Shown: positions 35,794 to 46,743 of the stretch, in pieces
Numbering within the stretch: position 1 is the stretch's first letter
Layout: each line of letters opens with the position of its first letter
Assembly: GCA_019671005.1 (NCBI GenBank)
Contig: CM033723.1
Coordinates: 20,413,254 to 20,477,253 of the forward strand
Length of the DNA stretch: 64,000 nucleotides
Direction of reading: 5' to 3'
Source of the DNA: Hibiscus mutabilis
Taxonomy: Eukaryota > Streptophyta > Magnoliopsida > Malvales > Malvaceae
Notes under the pieces: generated by a model
Database searches by the model: none
The model's input: only the letters and a program-made list of their open reading frames with translations
Told to the model about the DNA's origin: nothing
Position numbers and translations under genes: made by a program

Positions 35794-36776
35794 TCAAATT
35801 CTTCCTAATGATGGATCAAGTAACATAGAAAGTACTCGGTTCACCACTTCAGTTTGGCCATCCGTTTGAGGGTGGCAAGTGGTGGAGAATAGTAACTTAG
35901 TACCAATCTTACTCCATAGGGCTCTCCAAAAGTGACTTAAGAACTTCACATCCCGATCAGACACAATAGTTCTTGGTATGCCATGTAACCTTAAGATTTC
36001 CCTGAAAAACAAAGTAGCAATATGTGAGGCATCATTAGTTTTGTTACAGGGAATGAAATGAGCCATTTTGGAGAATCTATCCACAACTACAAAGATGGAA
36101 TCTTTGTTATTCTTGGTACGTGGAAGCCCTAGCACAAAATCCATTGAAATATCCATCCATGGTGCTTCCGGTATGGGTAGTGGTGTGTAAAGTCCATGTG
36201 GCATGACTTTAGATTTGGCCTTCCTGCAAGTGATGCATCGCTCACACAACCTCTCCACATCTCGTTTCATTTTAGGCCAATATAGGTGCTCTTGAAGTAT
36301 AGCCAAAGTCTTTGCTATCCCAAAATGTCCCATTAATCCTCCTCCATGAGCTTCCTTAGTTAGCAATTCACGCATGGAACCTTGAGGGATGCATAGTCTT
36401 CCTTCCTTAAATAGGAAACCATCATGCTTATAGTATTTTTCAATTGACCTTTTCTCACAAGCTTTGTAAATCTCTCCAAAATCAGAGTCAGAGACATATA
36501 AGTCTTTAATAAAAACAAAACCCAATAACTTAGATTCCAAAGTGTTTAAAAGAATATACCTCCGTGACAATGCATCGGCAACTATATTCTCCTTACCTTT
36601 CTTGTACTTGATAACATATGGGAAAGTTTCAAGAAACTCCACCCATTTGGCATGCCTTTTGTTGAGTTTATGCTGCCCCGGATATGTTTCAATGCCTCAT
36701 GATCAGTGTGAATGATGAACTCCTTAGGCCAAAGGTAATGTTGCCATGTTTCCATTGCCCTCACAAGAGCATACAT
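35794..36776 (-). pseudogene. pol: Element A RNase H end and integrase
   Basis: RNase H degrades the RNA template; integrase joins cDNA to the genome. 36776-36582 ends RNase H (H-T-D-H-E-A-L-K-H-I). After a frameshift, 36642-35794 carries G-K-E-N-I-V-A-D-A-L-S-R-R, then the integrase zinc domain (H-G-G-G-L-M-G-H ... C-x2-C as C-I-T-C) and the catalytic core: D in M-D-I-S-M-D-F-V-L-G-L-P, D in I-V-S-D-R-D, E in D-G-Q-T-E-V-V-N-R. All three acidic residues are present. A frameshift near 35794 separates the core from the C-terminal domain. The 282-codon block is nearly identical to 42390-43238. Confidence 0.9.
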
Positions 36777-36814
36777 CTCCTTGTCATAGGTAGGGTAATT
36801 AAGCGTAGCTCCAC

Positions 36815-37877
36815 TTAATTTTCACTGAAATAGGCTATAGGACGTCCACCTTGAGACAAAACTGCTCCAATTCCTACACCTGATGCATCACATTCAATTT
36901 CAAAAGTTAGATTAAAATCAGGTAGAGCAAGTAAAGGGGCATGTATTAAACAATCTTTAATGCTATTAAAGGACTTCTCTTGATCTTCCCCCCAAAAGAA
37001 TTTAGAATTCTTCTTAATAACACTTGTTAGTGGGGCGGCTATGGTGCTGAAGTTGGGGACGAATCTTCGATAAAAACTTGCAAGTCCATGGAAGCTCCTA
37101 ACTTGAGAAATGCTTGCTGGTCGTGGCCACTCTTCAATGGCTTTAACCTTCTCTTTGTCCACCTCCAAGCCTTCAGAACTCACAACGAAACCTAGGAAAA
37201 CAACCCTGTCAGTACAAAATGTACATTTTTGTAAGTTAGCAAACAGTTTTTCCTTCCTCAAAACTAGCAAAACTGACCTTAAATGTTGAACATGTTCTTC
37301 CATGGTTTTACTATAGATTAGAATGTCATCAAAGTAAACCACACAAAACTTACCCAAGAATGGCCTAAGAACATGATTCATTAACCTCATAAACGTGCTT
37401 GGAGCATTAGTTAAGCCAAAAGGCATAACCAACCACTCATAAAGGCCTTGCTTAGTTTTGAATGCTGTTTTCCACTCATCACCTTCCCGCATTCGTATTT
37501 GGTGGTAACCACTTTTAAGATCAATCTTGGAAAAGAGGTTAGAACCACTAAGCTCATCTAACATGTCATCTAAGCGAGGAATAGGGTGACGATACTTTAC
37601 CGTAATTTTGTTTACCGCTCGGCAGTCCACACACATGCGCCAAGTTCCATCCTTCTTTGGCACAAGTAGAACCGGCACGGCACATGGGCTAAGGCTTTCC
37701 CTCACGTAGCCTTTTGACATCAACTCAGATACTTGCCTTTGCAACTCCTTAGTTTCTTCGGGGTTGCTTCAGTACGCTGGTCGGTTTGGAATGACGGCTC
37801 CGGGAACAAAGTCTATTTGATGTTCTATGCCACGAATAGGTGGCAGTCCACTTGGTATTTCCTCCGGAAATAGGTCA
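36815..37877 (-). pseudogene. pol: Element A reverse transcriptase
   Basis: The open part is 37744-36815 (309 codons). It shows V-P-K-K-D-G-T-W-R-M-C-V-D-C-R-A, K-I-D-L-K-S-G-Y-H-Q-I-R, the catalytic box V-V-Y-F-D-D-I-L-I-Y-S, and the start of RNase H with F-E-I-E-C-D-A-S-G-V-G-I-G. It is complete for the polymerase palm. The upstream join to the protease region (37745-37877) and the downstream join to RNase H (36776-36815) are broken by single small indels, several of which copy B does not share. Confidence 0.92.
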
Positions 37878-39694
37878 TCAAACTCCTGCAATAAAGACAC
37901 ACACAAAAGCAGGCAAATTTTGATCAAGGTAGTTAGTATTCAAGAAATTTTCCTTGTACATGAGCACAAGTGCTTCCTTTGCTGTCATTAAACTCTTTTT
38001 CAACTCTCTCTCTTTAGAAAGAATGCTGATTTTCCTTCCCTCATTTTGATCACACTCCTTTGCTTTTACCTCCATTTTGGTCTCTCTCTCTTTGGCTTTT
38101 TCAATTTTTTTTCCTCTCAATAAAATTTGGTCTTCATGTATTTGTTTTGGAGAAAGTGGGGCTAAAGTGATCTTCTTTGCTTCATGGGTGAACGTATACC
38201 GGTTGGTATACCCGTCATGGATCACTCGCCTATCAAATTGCCAAGGCCTTCCAAGTAATAAATGGCTTGCGTGCATTGGAACGACATCGCATAATACCTC
38301 GTCTTTGTACTTCCCAATAGAGAAAACAATTCGAACTTGTTTGGTCACCTTGAGTTCTCCTCCATCGTTGAGCCATTGTAGCTTATAAGGTTGTGGATGC
38401 TTTGTTGTTGCCAAGCCAAGTGTATCTACCATTAAGGTACTAGCAACATTAGTGCAACTACCACCATCAATAATAACAAAGCATACCTTTCCTCCAACAT
38501 GGCAACGAGTATGGAAGATATTTTCTCGTTGTTCATTTCCTCCAACGGATTGTACGTTTAGGCTTCTTTTGACAACAAGAACCTCTCCTTCCACGCCATA
38601 CTCTAATTCTTCTTCTTCGATGGCAACATCTTCATTCTCATCCTCTTCTTGTTCCGATTCAACTTCTCCATCATCTTGAAGAAGCATGGTGTTGCGGTTC
38701 GGACATTGGCTTGCAATGTGTCCACGCCCCAAACACTTAAAACATTGTATGTCACGGGAACGATTTGGAGTAGCGGTAGTCTTACCCTTGCTGGTTTCGG
38801 CAATGGGCTTACTTCCTTTCGGTGGTCCTCCTTTTTCGTGGGACGGTATTGGAGGAGTCTTCTTGTATGAACTTTGCCCCCATTTTGATGTTGAACTCCC
38901 ATAAGATCGTGTGGCACCCTTTCTTTTGAGCTGTTTTTCCACTTTCATGGCCATATGCACCATGTCTTCCATCTCCACATAATGTTGCAACTCGACCACG
39001 TTCGCAATGTCCGGATTTAGTCCCGCTAGGAATCTTGCCATTGTGGCTTCTCGATCCTCGTCGATGTTGGCTCGAATCATGGACACCTCCATCTCTTTGT
39101 AGTAATCTTCAACACTTCGGTTACCTTGTGAAAGATTTTGAAGACGGTTGAATAACTCTCGATGGTAGTGGGTTGGAATGAATCGCCTTCGCATCACCGC
39201 TTTCATTTCATCCCATGTAGTGATAGGATGTTCTCCATTGCGTCTCCTACTTGATATCAATTGATCCCACCATATTAGTGCATAATCCGTAAACTCAATG
39301 GCAGCGAGTTTTACCTTTTAAGCTCTGAATAGTTATGGCACTCAAAAATGTGCTCAACCTTCTTTTCCCATGCAAGATAGGTTTCAGGATCCGTTCTTCC
39401 TTGAAAAGGAGGAATGGTAATCTTGATGTTGCTGAGATTATCGTCTACTCGTGGTCGAGCTCTCTGGCCTTGTTGTACCATGCTATGTTGGGATACTTGA
39501 TCTTGCACATCATCTACTTCAACTACTTCAGGATACTCCTCATTACCCTGATTAGCTTGTGAAATTTCAAGCTGGTCTATTCGTTCAATTAGGGGCTCCA
39601 ATTGCTCTTGGATCATTTTGGCCATTGCTTGAAGCATAGCCTGATTTTGCAAATTGGGAACTCCTTCACCACTATGACCAGATCTTTGTGACAT
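37878..39694 (-). pseudogene. gag: Element A gag and protease
   Basis: 39694-39311 is the Gag N-terminus (M-S-Q-R-S-G-H, a helical Q-rich stretch, then K-I-T-I-P-P-F-Q-G-R). A one-base loss in a T-run near 39316 shifts the frame, and 39260-37878 (460 codons) continues: capsid region with R-S-V-E-D-Y-Y-K-E-M-E and M-A-R-F-L-A-G-L-N, CCHC knuckle C-F-K-C-L-G-R-G-H-I-A-S-Q-C, an acidic E/D-rich linker, then protease with I-I-D-G-G-S-C-T-N-V-A-S (D-G-G in place of D-S/T-G, common in plant relatives) and L-L-L-G-R-P-W. Copy B keeps the frame at 39316, so the break may be recent or a sequence error. Confidence 0.9.
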
Positions 39695-40132
39695 GTTAGA
39701 TAAAGAAACAAAAGAAATTAAACCTTACTAACACAAAATCACACCTTTCCACTCCAAAGAAAATGCACTCACACTCGTGTTTCACTCGGGTTAGGCTTTT
39801 CCCCTTAATGCACACTCATGCCTTTTACCACTCGTGCTTTATTTTCAAGTCCTTTTGGGAACTTCCTCAAGGCTTACAAGTGTCTCGTGGACTTGGCTGA
39901 AACAATTCTAGCTTGGTAGGAGAATGATGAATAATAAAAGGATAATGGCTTCAAAAAGAAAGAATTACTAAGAATAGGTAAAGGAATTTGTAATTCAGCA
40001 ATAAGAAATGATGTATTGTATTTTTTTTTAAACAAGAATAGACTGCTCCCTCCTCTTTAAGATTTTTTTTTGATTTTTTTGATTTTTTTACTAACCGGAG
40101 AGAGAAAAATAATACGCTTACTGAATCGTCTA
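39695..40132 (-). other. Element A 5' leader
   Basis: The untranslated region between PBS and gag, about 440 bases, with several long A/T homopolymer runs (around 40020-40090). No ORF or structure is recognised. Confidence 0.7.
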
Positions 40133-40145
40133 GGCTCTGATACCA
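40133..40145 (-). promoter_or_regulatory. Primer-binding site (initiator tRNA-Met), element A
   Basis: Minus strand TGGTATCAGAGCC, complementary to the 3' end of plant initiator tRNA-Met, two bases from the LTR-3 terminus at 40148. Confidence 0.92.
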
Positions 40146-40147
40146 AA

Positions 40148-41873
40148 TGATATGATCTCGACTATGAGTTTTGAATCATATATGTGAATGCCCGATCGTG
40201 ATTCTAGTAAGAACTCTGCAGTGCTTTGAATGTATTCTGAAATTACTCAAACAACAATGTAAGTAGAAATAGATAAATAAGAAATAGAAATAATGGGATG
40301 AAAGATATGTAGAAGGGGTGTAGGAAGAGTGATAGTTGTGATTATGGAAGAAAAAAAAAAATAAAAGATGAAAATGTAGGTGAAGATGATGGGGTGTTGG
40401 CGTTAAGATGAAGAAATTCAAAGGATGGATTGTGACCCCCTAACTATAAAGAGTTAGGAACCAGCAATATAATAAAGTGGAAATGAAGTGGTAGGATATG
40501 GAACGTGACCCACTAGCTATAGATGAGCTAGGAACCAACGCTATAACAAAAGGGAAATGGATGAAGACTACAAGACTAACTTGAAGCCGATAAAGTTCCA
40601 CAAGAGAACAAGAATGAAAGCAATCTTTCAAAGATGTTTTATATATTCAAAGTGTGTCTTACAATGATCCTAAAGATGCCTATTTATAGTAGAAGTAGGC
40701 AGAATATGAAAAGGTGTTACAAGAAAGATGAATGCTCATCTTAATGCACTTGAATACACATGAATGCTTTGTCCTTTCTTCTCATCTTCAAAGCTGATTA
40801 GTTTAGACAAATTGAGGTTGAATTTAGTCATATTTTCGTCCAAATTAAGAAGGACTCTTGGGCTGCCTTGTTTTGCTATCATATGAAGAGAAAGGGGATG
40901 AATGTGGACAAGGATGAATGTAGACATCCTTGCTGTCCAGTTTAAGTGCAACTCTTCATCTTCCAAGCTGATTAATATGACTTGAATGTCATAAAAAGGT
41001 GAGTTTCATCCAGCCTTCATTTCATGTCTCCTCAATGAATTTTGAAACCCCCACTTGAATGGTGATAACATCAACCTTGAATGCCTTGAATTTGCTGAAT
41101 TAAGATGGCCATCAATTGTTTGTCTCTTGGTAGAAGATGAAAGAACTCTTCCTTGGCTCAAATTCATTCAAATCATCCATGCATAAAATTCCCGTAATAA
41201 AAATTTCAGCCTGCACTGTCTTCAGTAAATCATTCGTATCTCAAGCTCCCGATATCGGATTGAGGTGATTCAAAAGGCATTGGAAAGCTAAGAGATGGAG
41301 GAATAACGTCCAATTGATTTCTGGATCCAAACACGTCTGTATCGCATCCAGAATTGGAAGACATTCTGCTGATATTCTTGCATCTGGTAAAACCGTTCAT
41401 CTTCCCTCATGCACCTAGACACAAAGGTAAACTTTATTCAATCTTTAATTGAAAACATGCATGTAAACAATTAAGAGTTAGTTTAATAAATGAGCTAGTT
41501 TGATGAATGAACTAGTTTAATTAATGAACTAACTTTATTCAATGAACTAATAATCTTGAATGAACTAGTTTAATCAATGAACTACTTAGTTAAATGAAGT
41601 TTATAACTAAATGAACTACATGTTTAAATGCAACGCATGCTTTAATGAACAACATGTTTATTGAATGCAATGAATGTTATGCAAACTTTAAATACTCATG
41701 CAAATTCATGCATAAGCAAAGTAAAGTGTTCCTCCCTTATTATTTCTTCTTTCTCACGTCCCAAGCTTGATGTAAACATATTTTCCATGGCTGCTTGGAA
41801 CTCCTTGGCCCTTGCTCGAGTAATGGGGCCACCTGGGTACTTCTCTGGGTCTTTACCATTGACGTTCATATCA
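40148..41873 (-). repeat. LTR-3, complete (1726 bp), shared between A and B
   Basis: Acts as 5' LTR of A and 3' LTR of B. TATA complement at 40680-40689, conserved LTR module at about 41210-41290, pol tail end near 41696. It agrees with LTR-2 rather than LTR-4 at several substitutions across its length (for example TTTGATGAATG, GAAGTTTATAAC). Confidence 0.93.
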
Positions 41874-42393
41874 GTCCCTCCCTCTTTTTAAGGCGATTTG
41901 TCCCCAAATCGTCATCTACATCATAAGGAGATAGGTCAGCAACATTGAAGGTTGCACTAACATTAAACTCACCTGGAAGATCTAATTGATAGGCATTGTC
42001 ATTGATCTTCTTGACTATTTGAATGGTCCATCTCCCGAGGCATTAATTTGGACTTTCGTTGAGCCGGGAACCTTTCTTTCCTCATGTGCAGCCACACCCA
42101 ATCCCCTGGCTCAAAGGAAATTCGCTTACGACCCTTATTTGCTTGCTGCTCATATTGCTTGGTTCGTTTTTCAATGTTCTCTCAAGCACTTGTTGATGAA
42201 GCTTCTTAACAAATTCAGCTTTATTAAGTCCATCTTTATTCACAATTTGATCAGCGGGTAATGGTAACAAGTCTATCGGTGTTAATGGATTGAATCCATA
42301 CACCACTTCAAAAGGCGTGCGCCCTGTAGTACTATGGATCGAACGGTTGTATGCAAACTCCACATGTGGTAAACTCTCCTCCCATGTTTTCAA
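41696..42393 (-). pseudogene. pol: Element B integrase C-terminal domain and pol tail
   Basis: 42393-42082 begins with H-V-E-F-A-Y-N-R-S-I-H-S, the normal end of the integrase core that is garbled in copy A, and continues to the same charged segment. The GPF/Y module and tail lie beyond 42082 in other frames, because of an indel near 42020 and the longer PPT. The tail ends inside LTR-3, as in copy A. Confidence 0.8.
41874..41890 (-). promoter_or_regulatory. Polypurine tract, element B
   Basis: Minus strand TAAAAAGAGGGAGGGAC, two A's longer than in element A. This shifts the pol frame that crosses it. Confidence 0.82.
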
Positions 42394-43238
42394 ATTCTTC
42401 CTAATGATGGATCAAGTAACATAGAAAGTACTCGGTTCACCACTTCAGTTTGGCCATCCGTTTGAGGGTGGCAAGTGGTGGAGAATAGTAACTTAGTACC
42501 AATCTTACTCCATAGGGCTCTCCAAAAGTGACTTAAGAACTTCACATCCCGATCAGACACAATAGTTCTTGGTATGCCATGTAACCTTAAGATTTCCCTG
42601 AAAAACAAAGTAGCAATATGTGAGGCATCATTAGTTTTGTTACAGGGAATGAAATGAGCCATTTTGGAGAATCTATTCACAACTACAAAGATGGAATCTT
42701 TGTTATTCTTGGTACGTGGAAGCCCTAGCACAAAATCCATTGAAATATCCATCCATGGTGCTTCCGGTATGGGTAGTGGTGTGTAAAGTCCATGTGGCAT
42801 GACTTTAGATTTGGCCTTCCTGCAAGTGATGCATCGCTCACACAACCTCTCCACATCTCGTTTCATTTTAGGCCAATATAGGTGCTCTTGAAGTATAGCC
42901 AAAGTCTTTGCTATCCCAAAATGTCCCATTAATCCTCCTCCATGAGCTTCCTTAGTTAGCAATTCACGCATGGAACCTTGAGGGATGCATAGTCTTCCTT
43001 CCTTAAATAGGAAACCATCATGCTTATAGTATTTTTCAATTGACCTTTTCTCACAAGCTTTGTAAATCTCTCCAAAATCAGAGTCAGAGACATATAAGTC
43101 TTTAATAAAAACAAAACCCAATAACTTAGATTCCAAAGTGTTTAAAAGAATATACCTCCGTGACAATGCATCGGCAACTATATTCTCCTTACCTTTCTTG
43201 TACTTGATAACATATGGGAAAGTTTCAAGAAACTCCAC
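42390..43238 (-). CDS. pol: Element B integrase segment (open, partial)
   Basis: 282 uninterrupted codons, one residue different from copy A: V-V-V-N-R-F-S-K instead of V-V-V-D-R-F-S-K, a conserved but non-catalytic position. HHCC zinc domain and D, D, E residues are all present. It is open only as a segment of the broken polyprotein and has no start of its own; the listed start is the first internal Met. Confidence 0.85.
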   Translation of the reverse strand: MEFLETFPYVIKYKKGKENIVADALSRRYILLNTLESKLLGFVFIKDLYVSDSDFGEIYKACEKRSIEKYYKHDGFLFKEGRLCIPQGSMRELLTKEAHGGGLMGHFGIAKTLAILQEHLYWPKMKRDVERLCERCITCRKAKSKVMPHGLYTPLPIPEAPWMDISMDFVLGLPRTKNNKDSIFVVVNRFSKMAHFIPCNKTNDASHIATLFFREILRLHGIPRTIVSDRDVKFLSHFWRALWSKIGTKLLFSTTCHPQTDGQTEVVNRVLSMLLDPSLGRI

Positions 43239-43635
43239 CCATTTGGCATGCCTTTTGTTGAGTTTATGCTGCCCCGGATATGTTTCAATGCCTCATGATC
43301 AGTGTGAATGATGAACTCCTTAGGCCAAAGGTAATGTTGCCATGTTTCCATTGCCCTCACAAGAGCATACATCTCCTTGTCATAGGTAGGGTAATTAAGC
43401 GTAGCTCCACTTAATTTTTCACTGAAATAGGCTATAGGACGTCCACCTTGAGACAAAACTGCTCCAATTCCTACACCTGATGCATCACATTCAATTTCAA
43501 AAGTTAGATTAAAATCAGGTAGAGCAAGTAAAGGGGCATGTATTAAACAATCTTTAATGCTATTAAAGGACTTCTCTTGATCTTCCCCCCAAAAGAATTT
43601 AGAATTCTTCTTAATAACACTTGTTAGTGGGGCGG
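43178..43635 (-). pseudogene. pol: Element B RNase H
   Basis: 43456-43178 reads G-R-P-I-A-Y-F-S-E-K-L-S-G-A-T-L-N-Y, then Y-D-K-E-M-Y-A-L-V-R-A and H-T-D-H-E-A-L-K, the standard gypsy RNase H order. It is open across the point where copy A is shifted (near 36820). The first aspartate (E-C-D-A-S-G) lies upstream in another frame, and the join to integrase is shifted at the same place as in copy A. Confidence 0.85.
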
Positions 43636-44404
43636 CTATGGTGCTGAAGTTGGGGACGAATCTTGATAAAAACTTGCAAGTCCATGGAAGCTCCTAACTT
43701 GAGAAATGCTTGCTGGTCGTGGCCACTCTTCAATGGCTTTAACCTTCTCTTTGTCCACCTCCAAGCCTTCAGAACTCACAACGAAACCTAGGAAAACAAC
43801 CCTGTCAGTACAAAATGTACATTTTTGTAAGTTAGCAAACAGTTTTTCCTTCCTCAAAACTAGCAAAACTGACCTTAAATGTTGAACATGTTCTTCCATG
43901 GTTTTACTATAGATTAGAATGTCATCAAAGTAAACCACACAAAACTTACCCAAGAATGGCCTAAGAACATGATTCATTAACCTCATAAACGTGCTTTGAG
44001 CATTAGTTAAGCCAAAAGGCATAACCAACCACTCATAAAGGCCTTGCTTAGTTTTGAATGCTGTTTTCCACTCATCACCTTCCCGCATTCGTATTTGGTG
44101 GTAACCACTTTTAAGATCAATCTTGGAAAAGAGGTTAGAACCACTAAGCTCATCTAACATGTCATCTAAGCGAGGAATAGGGTGACGATACTTTTACCGT
44201 AATTTTGTTTACCGCTCGGCAGTCCACACACATGCGCCAAGTTCCATCCTTCTTTGGCACAAGTAGAACCGGCACGGCACATGGGCTAAGGCTTTCCCTC
44301 ACGTAGCCTTTTGACATCAACTCAGATACTTGCCTTTGCAACTCCTTAGTTTCTTCGTTGTTGCTTGCACGCTGGTCGGTTTGGAATGACGGCTCCGGGA
44401 ACAA
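43636..44404 (-). pseudogene. pol: Element B reverse transcriptase
   Basis: Two frames: 44404-44162 (V-P-K-K-D-G-T-W-R-M-C-V-D) and 44160-43636 (K-I-D-L-K-S-G-Y-H, the catalytic box Y-F-D-D-I-L-I-Y-S, and V-F-L-G-F-V-V). The break lies in a T-run near 44192 that has one extra base compared with copy A. L-T-N-A-Q-S-T-F replaces the usual A-P-S-T-F. A further indel near 43664 ends the frame. Confidence 0.88.
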
Positions 44405-44750
44405 AGTCTATTTGATGTTCTATGCCACGAATAGGTGGCAGTCCACTTGGTATTTCCTCCGAAATAGGTCATCAAACTCCTGCAATAAAGACACAACAAA
44501 AGCAGGCAAATTTTGATCAAGGTAGTTAGTATTCAAGAAATTTTCCTTGTACATGAGCACAAGTGCTTCCTTTGCTGTCATTAAACTCTTTTTCAACTCT
44601 CTCTCTTTAGAAAGAATGCTGATTTTCCTTCCTCATTTTGATCACACTCCTTTGCTTTTACCTCCATTTTGGTCTCTCTCTCTTTGGCTTTTTCAATTTT
44701 TCCTCTCAATAAAATTTGGTCTTCATGTATTTGTTTTGGAGAAAGTGGGG

Positions 44751-45320
44751 CTAAAGTGATCTTCTTTGCTTCATGGGTGAACGTATACGGTTGGTATACC
44801 CGTCATGGATCACTCGCCTATCAAATTGCCAAGGCCTTCCAAGTAATAAATGGCTTTGCGTGCATTGGAACGACATCGCATAATACCTCGTCTTTGTACT
44901 TCCCCAAGAGAAAACAATTCGAACTTGTTTGGTCACCTTGAGTTCTCCTCCATCGTTGAGCCATTGTAGCTTATAAGGTTGTGGATGCTTTGTTGTTGCC
45001 AAGCCAAGTGTATCTACCATTAAGGTACTAGCAACATTAGTGCAACTACCACCATCAATAATAACAAAGCATACCTTTCCTCCAACATGGCAACGAGTAT
45101 GGAAGATATTTTCTCGTTGTTCATTTCCTCCAACGGATTATACGTTTAGGCTTCTTTTGACAACAAGAACCTCTCCTTCCACGCCATACTCTAATTCTTC
45201 TTCTTCGATGGCAACATCTTCATTCTCATCCTCTTCTTGTTCCGATTCAACTTCTCCATCATCTTGAAGAAGCATGGTGTTGCGGTTCGGACATTGGCTT
45301 GCAATGTGTCCACGCCCCAA
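44751..45320 (-). pseudogene. pol: Element B zinc knuckle and protease
   Basis: 45320-45138 has G-R-G-H-I-A-S-Q-C (end of the knuckle) and the acidic linker; 45020-44751 has the later protease part with L-L-L-G-R-P-W. The catalytic D-G-G lies between them in the intact alignment, but the frame here is interrupted by a stop (W to stop near 45139) and short indels near 44788 and 44900. Confidence 0.82.
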
Positions 45321-45368
45321 ACACTTAAAACATTGTATGTCACGGAACGATTTGGAGTAGCGGTAGTC

Positions 45369-46278
45369 TTACCCTTGCTGGTTTCGCAATGGGCTTACTT
45401 CCTTCGGTGGTCCTCCTTTTTCGTGGGACGGTATTGGAGGAGTCTTCTTGTATGAACTTTGCCCCCATTTTGATGTTGAACTCCCATAAGATCGTGTGGC
45501 ACCCTTTCTTTTGAGCTGTTTTTCCACTTTCATGGCCATATGCACCATGTCTTCCATCTCCACATAATGTTGCAACTCGACCACGTTCGCAATGTCCGGA
45601 TTTAGTCCCGCTAGGAATCTTGCCATTGTGGCTTCTCGATCCTCGTCGATGTTGGCTCGAATCATGGACACCTCCATCTCTTTGTAGTAATCTTCAACAC
45701 TTCGATTTACCTTGTGAAAGATTTTGAAGACGGTTGAATAACTCGATGGTAGTGGGTTGGAATGAATCGCTTCGCATCACCGCTTTCATTTCATCCCATG
45801 TAGTGATAGGATGTTCTCCATTGCGTCTCCTACTTGATATCAATTGATCCCACCATATTAGTGCATAATCCGTAAACTCAATGGCAGCGAGTTTTACCTT
45901 TTTAAGCTCTGAATAGTTATGGCACTCAAAAATGTGCTCAACCTTCTTTTCCCATGCAAGATAGGTTTCAGGATCCGTTCTTCCTTGAAAAGGAGGAATG
46001 GTAATCTTGATGTTGCTGAGATTATCGTCTACTCGTGGTCGAGCTCTCTGGCCTTGTTGTACCATGCTATGTTGGGATACTTGATCTTGCACATCATCTA
46101 CTTCAACTACTTCAGGATACTCCTCATTACCCTGATTAGCTTGTGAAATTTCAAGCTGGTCTATTCGTTCAATTAGGGGCTCCAATTGCTCTTGGATCAT
46201 TTTGGCCATTGCTTGAAGCATAGCCTGATTTTGCAAATTGGGAACTCCTTCACCACTATGACCAGATCTTTGTGACAT
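45369..46278 (-). pseudogene. gag: Element B gag
   Basis: 46278-45694 (194 codons) covers the N-terminus and the capsid start without the frameshift seen in copy A (N-Y-S-E-L-K-K-V-K-L-A-A-I-E-F). Indels near 45705-45770 then break it, and 45677-45369 continues with M-A-R-F-L-A-G-L-N and V-E-K-Q-L-K-R-K-G. The two copies are broken in different places, which fits independent recent damage or residual sequence errors. Confidence 0.9.
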
Positions 46279-46728
46279 GTTAGATAAAGAAACAAAAGAA
46301 ATTAAACCTTACTAACACAAAATCTCACCTTTCCACTCCAAAGAAAATGCACTCACACTCGTGTTTCACTCGGGTTAGGCTTTTCCCCTTAATGCACACT
46401 CATGCCTTTTACCACTCGTGCTTTATTTTCAAGTCCTTTTGGGAACTTCCTCAAGGCTTACAAGTGTCTCGTGGACTTCGGCTGAAACAATTCTAGCTTG
46501 GTAGGAGAATGATGAATAATAAAAGGATAATGGCTTCAAAAAGAAAGAATTACTAAGAATAGGTAAAGGAATTTGTAATTCAGCAATAAGAAATGATGTA
46601 TTGTAATTTTTTTTAAACAAGAATAGACTGCTCCCTCCCTCTTTAAGATTTTTTTTTGATTTTTTTTTTTTTGATTTTTTTTTACTAACCCGGGAGAGAG
46701 AAAAATAATACGCTTACTGAATCGTCTA
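46279..46728 (-). other. Element B 5' leader
   Basis: About 450 bases, collinear with 39695-40132. It differs mainly in homopolymer lengths around 46600-46690. Confidence 0.7.
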
Positions 46729-46741
46729 GGCTCTGATACCA
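46729..46741 (-). promoter_or_regulatory. Primer-binding site (initiator tRNA-Met), element B
   Basis: Minus strand TGGTATCAGAGCC, two bases from the LTR-4 terminus at 46744. Confidence 0.92.
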
Positions 46742-46743
46742 AA

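Noticed and set aside
38077..38904. Serine-rich or cysteine-rich plus-strand ORFs opposite gag and protease
   Set aside because: Antisense of the acidic Gag linker and knuckle; the minus strand has the recognised domains.
40133..40145. TGGTATCAGAGCC as a possible tRNA gene end
   Set aside because: It is the retrotransposon primer-binding site, placed two bases from the LTR; no cloverleaf surrounds it.
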